Source of the DNA: Streptomyces poonensis
Lineage (GTDB): Bacteria > Actinomycetota > Actinomycetes > Streptomycetales > Streptomycetaceae
Assembly: GCF_014650915.1 (NCBI RefSeq)
Contig: NZ_BMVW01000026.1
Span: 1 to 64,000, forward strand
Length of the DNA: 64,000 nt
Reading direction: 5' to 3'
Shown: positions 43,486 through 52,689 of the stretch, one piece after another
Layout: every line of letters starts with the position of its first letter
Position numbering within the stretch: the first letter of the stretch is position 1
The notes under the pieces: generated by a model
What the model saw: the letters and a program-made list of their open reading frames with translations, nothing else
Told to the model about the DNA's origin: nothing
Database searches by the model: none
Position numbers and translations under genes: made by a program

Positions 43486-44532
43486 ATGGGCGATTCGCAA
43501 GAATTTGACCGCGTATACGAAAGATTCCAGCTCATCGTGAACGGGCCGGCGCTTTTCAACGCCGTCGTCACGGCTCTGGAGCTGGATGTGCTCCCCTTCG
43601 TTTCACGCCACCCGGGTGCCACCTTCGAGGAGCTGCGGGATCACGTCGGAATCGAGCCGCACAAACTGCGCGTGCTGATGCTGGCGTTGTGCGCCACCGA
43701 ACTGGTGGAGCGGCGCGACGGCGGATACGTGAATTCACGGGTCGCCGAGGAGCATCTGGTGACCGACAGCCCCGAGGGATGGCGGGACACGCTTCTCGGC
43801 TGGCGGAAGTTCCAATACCCGGCCTTCCCGCACCTGACCGACGCCCTGCGGACCGGAAAGAACGAGGCGGCGCTCGCGTCCTATCCCGGGCCGGGAAACA
43901 CACTTTACGACCGGCTGGCGAACGACCCGGAACTGGTGGCGAGCTATCACGACTCCATCGGGCCGTTCACCCATCTCTTCGCCCACGCACTCCTGGACAA
44001 CGCCGAGATCGCCGAGGTCGGCCGACTGCTCGACGTCGGCGGCGGCGACGGCACGACCGCGATCAAGTTCGTCCGGCGGCACACACACGCCACGGTGACC
44101 ATCTTCGACATGCCCAGCGTGTGCCGGCACGCCGAGAGCGGACTCCCGGACGATGTGAAGGGCCGGGTGCTGACGTACCCCGGGGACATCTTCGAGGACG
44201 ACTTCCCCGGTGGCTTCGACGGCATCCTGTTCAGCCACTCCATGGAAGTCTTCTCCCCCGAGCACAACGGCAGGCTGCTGGCGAAGGCCTACGAGGCGCT
44301 GCCCCCGGGCGGGAAGATCTTCCTCTACAACATGTGTGCCCCCGACGACGAGAACAGCGGACTGCTCTCCGCCCGGCTCTCGCTCTTCCTCAACGTCCTG
44401 GCGAGCGGCGAGGGCATGGCCTACCCGCCCAAGGACTACGAGCGGTGGCTGACGGAGGCCGGCTGCGACAGCGTCCGCTCGTACACCGGGCTGCCGTATG
44501 AGCACGCGCTCGTCGTCGGCGTCAAGGGATGA
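43486..44532 (+). CDS. SAM-dependent O-methyltransferase-like protein
   Basis: 348 aa starting MGDSQEFDRVYERFQLIVNG. Has the two-domain plan of plant/actinobacterial small-molecule O-methyltransferases: an N-terminal winged-helix dimerisation domain (HVGIEPHKLRVLMLALCATE), then the SAM-binding GRLLDVGGGDGTTAIKFVRR, VTIFDMPSVCRHAE, LTYPGDIFEDDFPGGFDGIL and HNGRLLAKAYEALPPGGKIF. Substrate unknown. The catalytic His/Glu pair of caffeate-type enzymes is not obvious, and HSMEVFSPEH stands at the expected site. It is the first gene of the right operon. Confidence 0.88.
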   Translation: MGDSQEFDRVYERFQLIVNGPALFNAVVTALELDVLPFVSRHPGATFEELRDHVGIEPHKLRVLMLALCATELVERRDGGYVNSRVAEEHLVTDSPEGWRDTLLGWRKFQYPAFPHLTDALRTGKNEAALASYPGPGNTLYDRLANDPELVASYHDSIGPFTHLFAHALLDNAEIAEVGRLLDVGGGDGTTAIKFVRRHTHATVTIFDMPSVCRHAESGLPDDVKGRVLTYPGDIFEDDFPGGFDGILFSHSMEVFSPEHNGRLLAKAYEALPPGGKIFLYNMCAPDDENSGLLSARLSLFLNVLASGEGMAYPPKDYERWLTEAGCDSVRSYTGLPYEHALVVGVKG

Positions 44533-44566
44533 CCACCAAGCCACCCAGCAGGGGAGGACCCCGACG

Positions 44567-45949
44567 ATGACGTCGCCCCCACGTCCGGCCGGCACCGAGA
44601 CCACGTCCGGCAACCTGATCCTCGATCACTACGAGTGCTTGCCCGCAGTGGTGGCCGCTTGCGTCACCGACCCGAGTCCCCGCCTCGAGGCCGAGGGGTT
44701 CCGCCCCGGCTTCGCCTTCCCCGCGCTCGACCCGGCCACCCGCGCGTACTACTCCGCGGCCACGGCGCGCTGGCAGCCCCTCGGGACGTACCGGGACCGC
44801 CCGCTCACCCTCCTGGACCTCACCGGCAACCCGGCGACCGGGACGACCAAGACGTTCGCTTCCCTCCTCATCGTTGCGCGAGCCGTCGAACACATTCGGC
44901 GCACCGGCACACCCGTCATGCTCTTCACCCCGACCTCGGGGAACAAGGGCACCGCACTGCGCGATGCCGTCCTGCGCGCCCTGGAAGCCGGCCTGGCCGA
45001 ACCCCACGAACTGCGGATCACCACGCTCGCCCCTCTGTCCAGCCACGCCAAACTCCGCCGCTCCCGACTGTCCACGGACAGCGAACTCCAGGCCCTCAAC
45101 CCCCTGCTGCTCCTCGACTCGGAGCGGCCCGAGGACGTCAAGCCCCTCGCCCGCGCCTTCGCCGACGCCCGTGCACGGGCCTGGGCGCGGGAGACCGGCG
45201 GACGGCTGTGGTTCTCCCTGGAACTGGAGAACTACCTGATCGCCGACGCCGCCCGGGCCTTCTTCGAGAACCGCGTCGACCCCTGCGACCACGGCCCCAG
45301 GAGGCTGCACGCGCACGCCGTCTCCAGCGCCTTCGGGCTGCTCGGCTACCACCGGGGCCGTACCGTCCTGGAGGAGTCCGGCGAGTCCTCGCCCGAGAGC
45401 CGGCCCGCCTCCCTCCTCGTGCAGCATCTCAACACCCCCGACATGGTGCTCAGCTGGAAGTACGGCAGCTTCGACCGGTCCAGGCTGCCCCGCTACACCC
45501 TCGACACGGCCACCGGGCTCCACGTCCAGCACGAGGACCCCTCCTTCCCGCGGACCGTGCACCGGCTCGACGAAGTGCTCGACCCGACCTTCTACACCCA
45601 GCGCCCCGCGACCTCCCCGGCCATGAACGAGCTGATCGGCCGACACGGCGGGGCGGGCATCGTCGTCTCGCTCCAGGAGTGCCTGGAGCGCTATCCGCTG
45701 GTCTTCGGGCTGCTCGCCGACACCGCCGCCCGGCTCCCCGACGACCCGCGCACCCTCACCGAGTGGTCGCTCGTCATGGCACTGACCGGCGTCCTCAACG
45801 CCATCGACCGCGACCTTGTCGGCGACGGCCCCGTCGTCGTCCACGGCAGCGGCACCTACGCCCGCGGCGACTACGACGCGGTCGGCGCCGCCGACTACCA
45901 CGTGGTGCACTCGGTCGAGGACGTGGCCGCCGCGGTGTGGAAGCGTTGA
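44567..45949 (+). CDS. PLP-dependent enzyme, threonine synthase/beta-eliminase fold (DUF6002-like)
   Basis: 460 aa from ATG with GGGGAGGA upstream. The segment LTGNPATGTTKTFASLLIVA carries the predicted PLP lysine, and VMLFTPTSGNKGTALRDAVL is the glycine/serine-rich phosphate loop of fold type II enzymes. The rest resembles hypothetical actinobacterial PLP proteins of the DUF6002 type. Fold type II enzymes replace or eliminate a beta or gamma substituent of an amino acid. The following gene encodes a dehydrogenase, so the two may make a non-standard amino acid together, like SbnA/SbnB in staphyloferrin, but this is only an analogy. Confidence 0.72.
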   Translation: MTSPPRPAGTETTSGNLILDHYECLPAVVAACVTDPSPRLEAEGFRPGFAFPALDPATRAYYSAATARWQPLGTYRDRPLTLLDLTGNPATGTTKTFASLLIVARAVEHIRRTGTPVMLFTPTSGNKGTALRDAVLRALEAGLAEPHELRITTLAPLSSHAKLRRSRLSTDSELQALNPLLLLDSERPEDVKPLARAFADARARAWARETGGRLWFSLELENYLIADAARAFFENRVDPCDHGPRRLHAHAVSSAFGLLGYHRGRTVLEESGESSPESRPASLLVQHLNTPDMVLSWKYGSFDRSRLPRYTLDTATGLHVQHEDPSFPRTVHRLDEVLDPTFYTQRPATSPAMNELIGRHGGAGIVVSLQECLERYPLVFGLLADTAARLPDDPRTLTEWSLVMALTGVLNAIDRDLVGDGPVVVHGSGTYARGDYDAVGAADYHVVHSVEDVAAAVWKR

Positions 45950-47043
45950 GCGGCGCGCCTCACCTGGTCGTGCTGGGCACCGGGTCGCTGGCCCGTTCGG
46001 TGTGCTGCTCGCTGGCCGCCACCCGGTCGGGCCCGCTGCGCGTCACCGTCGCGGGCCGCGACGTGCGAGCCGCGGACGAGATCGCCTATCTGGCCGGAAG
46101 CAGAGCCCTGCTGTCGGGCGCACCCATCGACTTCGACGCGGCGTACGTCGATCCCGGCAGCCCCGCCGTCACGGAACTGCTGGCCCGCACCAGCCCCCGG
46201 CTGCTCGTCGTCTGCGCCTCCTCCCAGTCGCCGTGGGAACGCACCCGGCACCCCAGCGCCTGGACCGACCTGATCGCGGAGGCCGGGTTCGGCCTCACCC
46301 TGCCTCTGCAGGCGGAGATACCGGTACGGGCCGCCCGCGCCGTCGCCGACGCCGCCCCCGACACCCTGCTGATCAATGCCTGCTTCCCCGACGCGGTGAA
46401 CCCCCTGCTCAAGACACTGAACCTGCCGGTGCTCTGCGGCATCGGCAACGCCGGCCTGGTGGCGGCATCTCTCGGCCACGCCCTCGGTCTCGGCCCCACA
46501 CCCCGGCTCAAGGTCCTCGCCCACCACGTCCATCTGCACCCGCCCGCCGACCCCGCCGACGAGGCGCGAGCCTGGCTCGACGGCGCACCCCTTCCCGACG
46601 TGACCGCACTACTGACCCGGCAGCGCACCACCGACCGGGAGCGGCTGAACCTCGTCACCGGACACACCGCGGCCCTCCTGATCGCCGCGCTCGCGCACGG
46701 CCACACGCTGTACACCTCGCTCCCCGGCCCGCACGGACTGCCCGGCGGCTACCCCGTGACGGCGCGCGACGGCACGCTGACCCTCGACCTTCCGCCGCTC
46801 CTCACCGAGCAGGAGGCCACCGAATGGAACCAGCGCGTCGGCACCGGCGACGGAGTGACTGTCCACGACGGCCGGGTCCGCTTCACCGGACCGGCCCAGG
46901 CAGCCGTCACCGCATACGCCCCCGCCCTGGCGGAGGGCTTCGCGGCCACCGCGCTCGACGAGGCACAGACGGAACTGAAGACCGTACGCGACCGGCTGCG
47001 CCGGCGTGCGGCACGGCCTCGGCTGGAGGAACGATGCCCTTGA
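45946..47043 (+). CDS. Rossmann-fold NAD(P) dehydrogenase
   Basis: 365 aa; TTG start overlapping the previous stop (TTGA), chosen because the nucleotide-binding HLVVLGTGSLARSVCCSLAA begins a few residues later. Further features: RLLVVCASSQSPWERTRHPS, TLLINACFPDAVNPLLKTLN, LCGIGNAGLVAASLGHALGL and HTLYTSLPGPHGLPGGYPV. No familiar catalytic motif. It is probably an oxidoreductase acting on the product of the preceding PLP enzyme. Tight overlap on both sides implies co-translation. Confidence 0.7.
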   Translation: MSGAPHLVVLGTGSLARSVCCSLAATRSGPLRVTVAGRDVRAADEIAYLAGSRALLSGAPIDFDAAYVDPGSPAVTELLARTSPRLLVVCASSQSPWERTRHPSAWTDLIAEAGFGLTLPLQAEIPVRAARAVADAAPDTLLINACFPDAVNPLLKTLNLPVLCGIGNAGLVAASLGHALGLGPTPRLKVLAHHVHLHPPADPADEARAWLDGAPLPDVTALLTRQRTTDRERLNLVTGHTAALLIAALAHGHTLYTSLPGPHGLPGGYPVTARDGTLTLDLPPLLTEQEATEWNQRVGTGDGVTVHDGRVRFTGPAQAAVTAYAPALAEGFAATALDEAQTELKTVRDRLRRRAARPRLEERCP

Positions 47044-48173
47044 GCGCACTGTGGGACGGCCTCGGCTATCGCTGGCGCAACGGCGACGGACGCATCGTCC
47101 TGGGCGCCCACCGCGCCGTCGACGCCCTGCACGGTACCCGCCCGACCGGCCTCGTCTCCCACACGGCCGAGGGGGAACTGACCATCGGCTGCCGGGGCCC
47201 CGCGGAGAGCGTCGGACTGACCCTGCCGTTCCTGGAGGAACGTCGCGAGCCCCACGCGGGACCCGCCGTCCGCCGGACCACCGGTGCCGCGGCCCTCACC
47301 GCCACCCCCGATCTGCTGGTGCTCGCCTGCACTGCTGCCAAGGCACGACGTCTCCCCAGCCGCCAGGCGCTGCTGCTGCCGCTGCGCCTCTCGCTCCAGG
47401 TCCCCGTCGGCGGCGGCACCGCACCCCTGGAGCGGGTGTCGGCCAAGGACCGCGGCCATTACCGCCGTCAGCGCACCCGCCGTACCTGGACCCTCGAACG
47501 CGCCACAGGCACGGCCGACTTCGACTTCTTCTACGACCGTATGCACCAGCCCACCATGGCCCACCGGCATGGCGCCGCCGCCCGCTCCGAACCCCGCGGC
47601 AGTGCGTACTCCTGCATCTTCCGCGGGGGAGCCCTCCTCTTCCTGCGCGACTCCGGCACCCGCGTGGCGGGCATGCTGTGCAAATGGGAGCGGTCCGGGC
47701 GCAAGCTGGTGATCCGGCTGGCCGGAGTGCTCGACGGTGACACCACCCACTACCGCTCCGGCGTCTCGATGGCCTTGTACATCGAAGTGCTCGACTGGGC
47801 CGCCCGCCACGGCGCGGACACCGTGGACCTCGGCGGCTGCGAACCCTTCCTCAGCAAGGGCACCTTCCAGTTCAAGCGGAAGATCCACCCAGAGGTCTCA
47901 CTCCCCGCCAATCACTGGGGCGGGCAGCGGATCTGGCTCCGGGCGCGCCGCGACAGCGAGCCGCTGCGCGACTTCCTGGTGAGCAATCCGCCGGTCGCCG
48001 TCGACGGCCGGGGGACGCTGCGGCCCGTCTACTTCCACGACCACGACCGGCCGCCCCGAACCGGCCTGCGCTGGCGGACCCCGGGTCTGGCCGAGCCGCG
48101 GTTCGTCGACCTCGACCAGTTCCTCGCCGGCGCGCTCCCCGCCCGGCCGGACCGACGGAGGGAGTACCGGTGA
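47034..48173 (+). CDS. FemAB/GNAT-like aminoacyl- or acyltransferase
   Basis: 379 aa starting MPLSALWDGLGYRWRNGDGR. The second half has the GNAT_6/FemAB signature: RGSAYSCIFRGGALLFLRDS, VAGMLCKWERSGRKLVIRLA, THYRSGVSMALYIEVLDWAA, ADTVDLGGCEPFLSKGTFQF and KRKIHPEVSLP. FemAB-like enzymes transfer aminoacyl groups from tRNA, and relatives transfer acyl-CoA. In a cluster without NRPS genes this may add an amino acid to the growing peptide (inference). Overlaps neighbours by 10 and 4 bp. Confidence 0.75.
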   Translation: MPLSALWDGLGYRWRNGDGRIVLGAHRAVDALHGTRPTGLVSHTAEGELTIGCRGPAESVGLTLPFLEERREPHAGPAVRRTTGAAALTATPDLLVLACTAAKARRLPSRQALLLPLRLSLQVPVGGGTAPLERVSAKDRGHYRRQRTRRTWTLERATGTADFDFFYDRMHQPTMAHRHGAAARSEPRGSAYSCIFRGGALLFLRDSGTRVAGMLCKWERSGRKLVIRLAGVLDGDTTHYRSGVSMALYIEVLDWAARHGADTVDLGGCEPFLSKGTFQFKRKIHPEVSLPANHWGGQRIWLRARRDSEPLRDFLVSNPPVAVDGRGTLRPVYFHDHDRPPRTGLRWRTPGLAEPRFVDLDQFLAGALPARPDRRREYR

Positions 48174-49531
48174 CCGAACGGGCACTCACCCGCCCCGGCA
48201 CCGCCCGGTCCGCTCTCGTACGCCGCTGGCCGGTGTCCGAGGTGCTCCGGACGCTTCAATACGAACTGCGCGACTGCGGCACCCGTATCGAGACCGAGCG
48301 GGCGCCCCTGGAGCCGTTCGTGCTGCCCGGACCCGCGTACGACGAGTTGTTCACCGCCGCGACCGGGCTGCTGGCCCTGCTGCGCCGCGCGGTGCTGGAG
48401 TCGGCGCCGACCCGCGCCGGGAGACTGGCGGCGCTCGGACTCGCTCCCGACGGCGACGACTACCCGCTCTTCACCGACGATGACCCCTTCGAGGAGCGCT
48501 ACTGCGCCGCGATGGCCCGCCCCGACGTGATCCTCGGCCCGCAGGGCCCGCGGTTCATCGAGTTCAATGTGAGCGGCGCGTTCGGCGGCCCCGCCGAGAC
48601 CCATCTGCTGTCCCGCGTCTGGACCGAGGTGTACGGCGGCCACGACGGCGCTCCGTTCACCGGCCACGACCCGTTGGAGGCGCGCGCCGCCTTCTTCGAC
48701 CAGGTTTGCCAGGACCTCGGGCTGCCGCGTGCGGTCGCCCTGGTGGGCAGCCCCTACGAACAGGACCAGGCGGCCACGTCGCGTTACTACGACATCGAGG
48801 TCGACGTCCTGCGGCGCCGCGGTCTGCGCGCCGAGTTCTTCGAACCGGACCGGCTGCCCCATGGCCTCGGCCTGCCCGAACGGCTGGACTTTCCCGTCGG
48901 CCTGCGCTACTTCGCCACCGCCGACTGGACCAGCCGCGGCCAGTCGCTGGACCCGGTGCGATCGGTGCTGGCCGCGGGATGCCTGCTGCTTCCGCCGCAG
49001 AGCAGCTATCTGCTCGCCAACAAGAAGGTGCTGGCCTGGCTCTCCGAGGGGCTGCCCTGGATGACCGGGGCGGACCGCGCGCTCGTGGGGCGGTACGTCC
49101 CCTGGAGCAGAGTCGTGGGCGACACCAAGGCGGACTGGCACGGGCGCACGTTCGACCTGCCCGAACTCCTCCTGTCCGCCAGGGAACGGTTCGTCCTGAA
49201 GAAGGCCATCGGCATGATGGGCCGCGAGGTCCTCATCGGCCTGCTGAGCACTCCCGCGCAGTGGGCGGCCGAGCTGGAACGCGCCCTCGCCGAGGGGGAC
49301 ACGATCGTCCAGGAGTACACCGAGTCGGTGCCGTACGAACTGGAGATGTGCGACGCGTCGGGGACCCGCGCCGAACGGGTCGCCGTCGCTCCCGTTCTGA
49401 GTCCCATGGTGTTCGGTGGCCGGCCGGGCGGCTGCTACGCCCGCTACTTCCCCTCGGGGGAGAGCGGTGTGGTCAGTGTCTACGGGCAGGGCGCAATGGA
49501 GAACGCCGTACTGAGAGGAGTACAGAGGTGA
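48170..49531 (+). CDS. Second ATP-grasp-like ligase
   Basis: 453 aa from GTG overlapping the previous stop (GTGA). Contains RPDVILGPQGPRFIEFNVSG (the glutamate/asparagine metal-binding region), YLLANKKVLAWLSEGLPWMT, RFVLKKAIGMMGREVLIGLL (nucleotide-binding Lys and glycine loop), DTIVQEYTESVPYELEMCD and a C-terminal GCYARYFPSGESGVVSVYGQ. The order (metal site before the Lys region) suggests a circularly permuted ATP-grasp, as in glutathionylspermidine-synthase relatives. Probably forms an amide bond in the product. Substrates unknown. Confidence 0.72.
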   Translation: MTERALTRPGTARSALVRRWPVSEVLRTLQYELRDCGTRIETERAPLEPFVLPGPAYDELFTAATGLLALLRRAVLESAPTRAGRLAALGLAPDGDDYPLFTDDDPFEERYCAAMARPDVILGPQGPRFIEFNVSGAFGGPAETHLLSRVWTEVYGGHDGAPFTGHDPLEARAAFFDQVCQDLGLPRAVALVGSPYEQDQAATSRYYDIEVDVLRRRGLRAEFFEPDRLPHGLGLPERLDFPVGLRYFATADWTSRGQSLDPVRSVLAAGCLLLPPQSSYLLANKKVLAWLSEGLPWMTGADRALVGRYVPWSRVVGDTKADWHGRTFDLPELLLSARERFVLKKAIGMMGREVLIGLLSTPAQWAAELERALAEGDTIVQEYTESVPYELEMCDASGTRAERVAVAPVLSPMVFGGRPGGCYARYFPSGESGVVSVYGQGAMENAVLRGVQR

Positions 49532-50448
49532 CACGGAGCACCGTCGAACAGGGCACCGGCCTGCGGGTCAGGCGCCTCACGGGCAGTATCGGCGCCGAGG
49601 TCACCGGCGTGGACGTCCGCGCGGCGGACGGCGCGACGGCCGAGGCGGTCGCGCGGCTCGTCGAGGAACACGGAGTGCTGTTCTTCCGTGGCCAGTCGAC
49701 GGATCCGGCTGACCTGACCCGGTTCGCCTCCCTGCTGGGCCCGCTGCAACCCGCCCACCCCCTCAAGCCCGGACTCGCCGGCCATCCGCATGTGCTGGCC
49801 AACCAGACGGGCGGGGTGACCGCGGAGGACACTCGCTGCCGCGACCGCTACAACCGGCATGCCACCAACTGGCACGTGGACTGCACCTTCCTCCGCGACG
49901 TCCCGGTCTACTCACTGCTCCAGGCCGTGACCGTGCAGCCGTTCGGCGGGGACACCCTCTTCGCGGACCTCGCCGGCGCTTACGACGGCCTGGCCCGTCC
50001 CCTGCGAGACCTCGCAGACCGGCTCAGCTGCCCGCACGACGCCAAACTCCTGTACAGCGACTGGCTGCTCCCCGGCCACGACGAGGAGAGCAGGAACCGG
50101 CTGCTCGCCCTGCCCGTCGTCACCCACCCCCTGGTGGCCGTCGCCCCGGGAACCGGCCGCAAGTCGCTCGTCCTCAACCCGAACTGCGTGACCGGCATCG
50201 ACGGGTTCTCCCAGTTGGAGAGCAGCACCCTGCTGGACCTGTTCCTCGCCCACACCCTGGTCCCTGAACGCACCGTCCGCTGGAAGTGGGACGAGGGTGA
50301 CATCGCCGTCTGGGATAATGTGCGGCTGCTGCACAACTATGTACTCGATCACGGCTCGGGTGAACGGCTGATTCAGCGTGCGATGGCGGGCGCCGCCCCG
50401 CTCGTCGGCCCGGAGGGCGGCACGAGCAGGGCACTGCCGGCTGTCTGA
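49528..50448 (+). CDS. TauD/TfdA-family Fe(II)/2-oxoglutarate oxygenase
   Basis: 306 aa from GTG overlapping the previous stop. Iron facial triad: His116 and Asp118 in RHATNWHVDCTFLRDVPVYS and His269 in DIAVWDNVRLLHNYVLDHGS, with an Arg in RLIQRAM for 2-oxoglutarate. N-terminal block LTGSIGAEVTGVDV and GVLFFRGQSTDPADL are typical of TauD. It hydroxylates an unactivated carbon; a side chain or a ring methyl of the product is likely. It could convert a methyl made by the B12 radical SAM enzyme to hydroxymethyl (speculative). Confidence 0.9.
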   Translation: MTRSTVEQGTGLRVRRLTGSIGAEVTGVDVRAADGATAEAVARLVEEHGVLFFRGQSTDPADLTRFASLLGPLQPAHPLKPGLAGHPHVLANQTGGVTAEDTRCRDRYNRHATNWHVDCTFLRDVPVYSLLQAVTVQPFGGDTLFADLAGAYDGLARPLRDLADRLSCPHDAKLLYSDWLLPGHDEESRNRLLALPVVTHPLVAVAPGTGRKSLVLNPNCVTGIDGFSQLESSTLLDLFLAHTLVPERTVRWKWDEGDIAVWDNVRLLHNYVLDHGSGERLIQRAMAGAAPLVGPEGGTSRALPAV

Positions 50449-50489
50449 GCCGCCCCGGAAGCCGAGCGACCCCGATTGACGGAGCCGAA

Positions 50490-51800
50490 GTGGACGAAAC
50501 GAAACCCTCGAAGCGCACACCCCGCCGACGCTTACTGGCCGACACCCGTCCTTTGAGGGTGTCCCCCGAGTACCGCCGGCTGTGGGTCGGGCAGTCGCTC
50601 TCGGCGATCGGCAGTCAGATGACGGCGGTGGCACTGCCGTTCCAGGTCTACGCCCTCACCCACTCCACTCTGGCCGTCGGCGCGCTCGGCCTGACCACGT
50701 TCGTCCCCCTGGTCGTCATGGGGGTGCTGGGCAGCACTCTGGCGGACGCCTTCGACCGGCGCAGACTCGTCCTGATCACCAGCAGCGGCCTGTCCGTCGT
50801 CGCTCTGCTACTGGCCGCACAGGCGGTGCTGGACCTGCGCAATGTGGCGCTGCTGTACACGCTCTCTGTCCTGCACTCCTGTCTGTTCGCCCTCGACCAG
50901 CCCGCCCGGCGGGCCTTCATCCCCCGGCTGCTGCCCGCGGAACACCTGCCCGCCGCCGGCGCGCTGTCCCAACTCTCCTTCCAGGCCAGCATGACCGTCG
51001 GACCGTTGGTGGCCGGTGTCGTTATCGCGACTGCAGGCCTCGAGACGGCCTATGTGCTCGACGCCGTCACCTTCCTCGTCGGCCTGTACGCCGTGCTCCG
51101 GCTCCGGGCGATGACCCCCGAGGGCGGCGGCCCGGGCCCCGGTGTGGCCGCCGTGGTGGACGGTGTGCGCTTCGCCCGTCGACACCCGCTGATCGCCGCC
51201 GTGTTCCTGGTCGACCTGAACGCGATGGTGCTCGGCGCACCGCGCGCCCTCTTCCCCGCTCTCGCCGAGACCCGCTTCGACGGCGGCTCGCAGACGCTGG
51301 GCCTGCTCTACGCAGCCCCTGCCGTGGGAGGGATCCTCGCCTCCGTGTTCTCCGGGTGGCTGGGCCATACCCGTCGCCAGGGCAGGGCGATGATGGCGGC
51401 GGGCGCGCTCTGGGGCCTGGCCCTGATCGGCTTCGGGCTCAGCACCGCCCTGTGGCTGGCACTGCTGATGCTGATGGCCGCGGGCGCATGCGACGTCGTC
51501 AGCGATGTCTTCCGGACCACGGTCCTTCAGGTCAGCACACCCGACCAGCTGCGCGGCAGGCTCAGCGGCCTGGACTTCGTGGTCAGCGCGGCCGGCCCCC
51601 GGCTCGGCGAACTCCGGTCGGGCGCGGTGGCCCAGTTCACCTCCCCCGTGACCGGAGTGGTGAGTGGCGGCGTCTCCTGCGTCGTTGGGGCGGTGATCCT
51701 CGCCTGCGCGTTCCCGGCGCTGCGCCGCTACGACGCCCGGTCCGCCACGACCGGTAAGGCAACGGGGGAGAAGGAGAACGAGGCGGCTGTGCAGGGCTGA
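50490..51800 (+). CDS. MFS exporter
   Basis: 436 aa from GTG at 50490. Twelve membrane segments from LWVGQSLSAIGSQMTAVALP onward. The loop STLADAFDRRRLVLITSSGL matches motif A, and DQPARRAFIPRLLPAEHLPA is typical of the EntS-type group (enterobactin exporters). C-terminal helices include VTGVVSGGVSCVVGAVILAC. Last gene of the right operon, 41 bp after the oxygenase; likely exports or protects against the product. Confidence 0.88.
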   Translation: MDETKPSKRTPRRRLLADTRPLRVSPEYRRLWVGQSLSAIGSQMTAVALPFQVYALTHSTLAVGALGLTTFVPLVVMGVLGSTLADAFDRRRLVLITSSGLSVVALLLAAQAVLDLRNVALLYTLSVLHSCLFALDQPARRAFIPRLLPAEHLPAAGALSQLSFQASMTVGPLVAGVVIATAGLETAYVLDAVTFLVGLYAVLRLRAMTPEGGGPGPGVAAVVDGVRFARRHPLIAAVFLVDLNAMVLGAPRALFPALAETRFDGGSQTLGLLYAAPAVGGILASVFSGWLGHTRRQGRAMMAAGALWGLALIGFGLSTALWLALLMLMAAGACDVVSDVFRTTVLQVSTPDQLRGRLSGLDFVVSAAGPRLGELRSGAVAQFTSPVTGVVSGGVSCVVGAVILACAFPALRRYDARSATTGKATGEKENEAAVQG

Positions 51801-52033
51801 GCTCGGCTATCACACGAACGACGGACTGCCCCTCGAAGCCGACCGCGCCGCCGCCGGAGCCGGGCGGAGCGGTCTCATGCGGGCCGTCGCAGAGGTGCGG
51901 CCCCTGCCGTGCGCAGAACTTCGAGTGCCGGGGTACCGGGATCATTCGTGGGCGTTGATCGTGCCGGCCCTGGAGGACCGGCTCCGGCTCCACCCCTGGC
52001 TACCGGTGGTTTGTCAGGGCGGGGGCAGGTAGG
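51801..52033 (+). other. Short coding-like remnant
   Basis: The frame continuing from 51781 reads ELGYHTNDGLPLEADRAAAG and AELRVPGYRDHSWALIVPAL, then enters the IS701 fragment. It has protein-like composition but no start was found. Possibly the tail of a gene cut by the IS fragment. Confidence 0.25.
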
Positions 52034-52497
52034 GGTTGAGTCGTTGGCCGTGGCTGACGGCGTCGATCAGGTCCGGCAGTGGTGCCGGCGGGGGCGTGCT
52101 GGACCAGGCTTTCCACCAGCGTTGCAGCATGATGGCCGGGGTCAGCCGGCTGCGGCCGGCCCGCGGAGTCTGTGGCCAACGGGGCCGCCGGGCGGCCGGA
52201 TGCCCCCTCTCTGGCGGCGGGTCGGGGGCCGGGGGCAGACCGGCATGCCGGCAGAAGGAGAACGCGCGGTTGACCAGGGTCCGACGGCGGCGGATCGCGC
52301 GGTCGGTGCGGATCTGGGAGTCGGCCCAGCCCAGCTCGTCCTTGACCTGCTTGTGGCTCTGCTCGATCCAGTCGCGGACGCCGTGGATCCGCACCACCTC
52401 AGCGAGATCGGCGGGCGCGTGAGGCGACTCGGCGACTCGTGGGCCGCCGTGGCGGGGCAGGTCGGTGACCAGGTACCAGGTGCTCTTCTCCGGCAGG
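51999..52497 (-). pseudogene. IS701-family transposase, C-terminal fragment
   Basis: Left end GCTACCGGTGGTTTGT matches the left inverted repeat at 6186. Protein sense matches the first copy: LPEKSTWYLVTDLPRHGGPR, WIEQSHKQVKDELGWADSQI and IDAVSHGQRLNPYL. It breaks off at 52497, so the N-terminal ~60% and the right end are lost. Differs from the 6-kb copy at many positions, so it is not a recent duplicate. Confidence 0.75.
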
Positions 52498-52689
52498 CCG
52501 CATGCTGCGGGGCCGGGGCGACGGCGGCCGGGCGCGGTGCGGGCAGCCTGACCGGGGCCACGGGCGCGGTCCTGAGCGGCGGCAGCCTGCCGGGCGCGGA
52601 CCTGCTCCCACTCGTGCACCTTTGCCCATGCCCTGGCCGTCAGGTCCTGGTGCGACTGCTGCCGGGTCGCCGCTCCACCTCCGAAGCCC

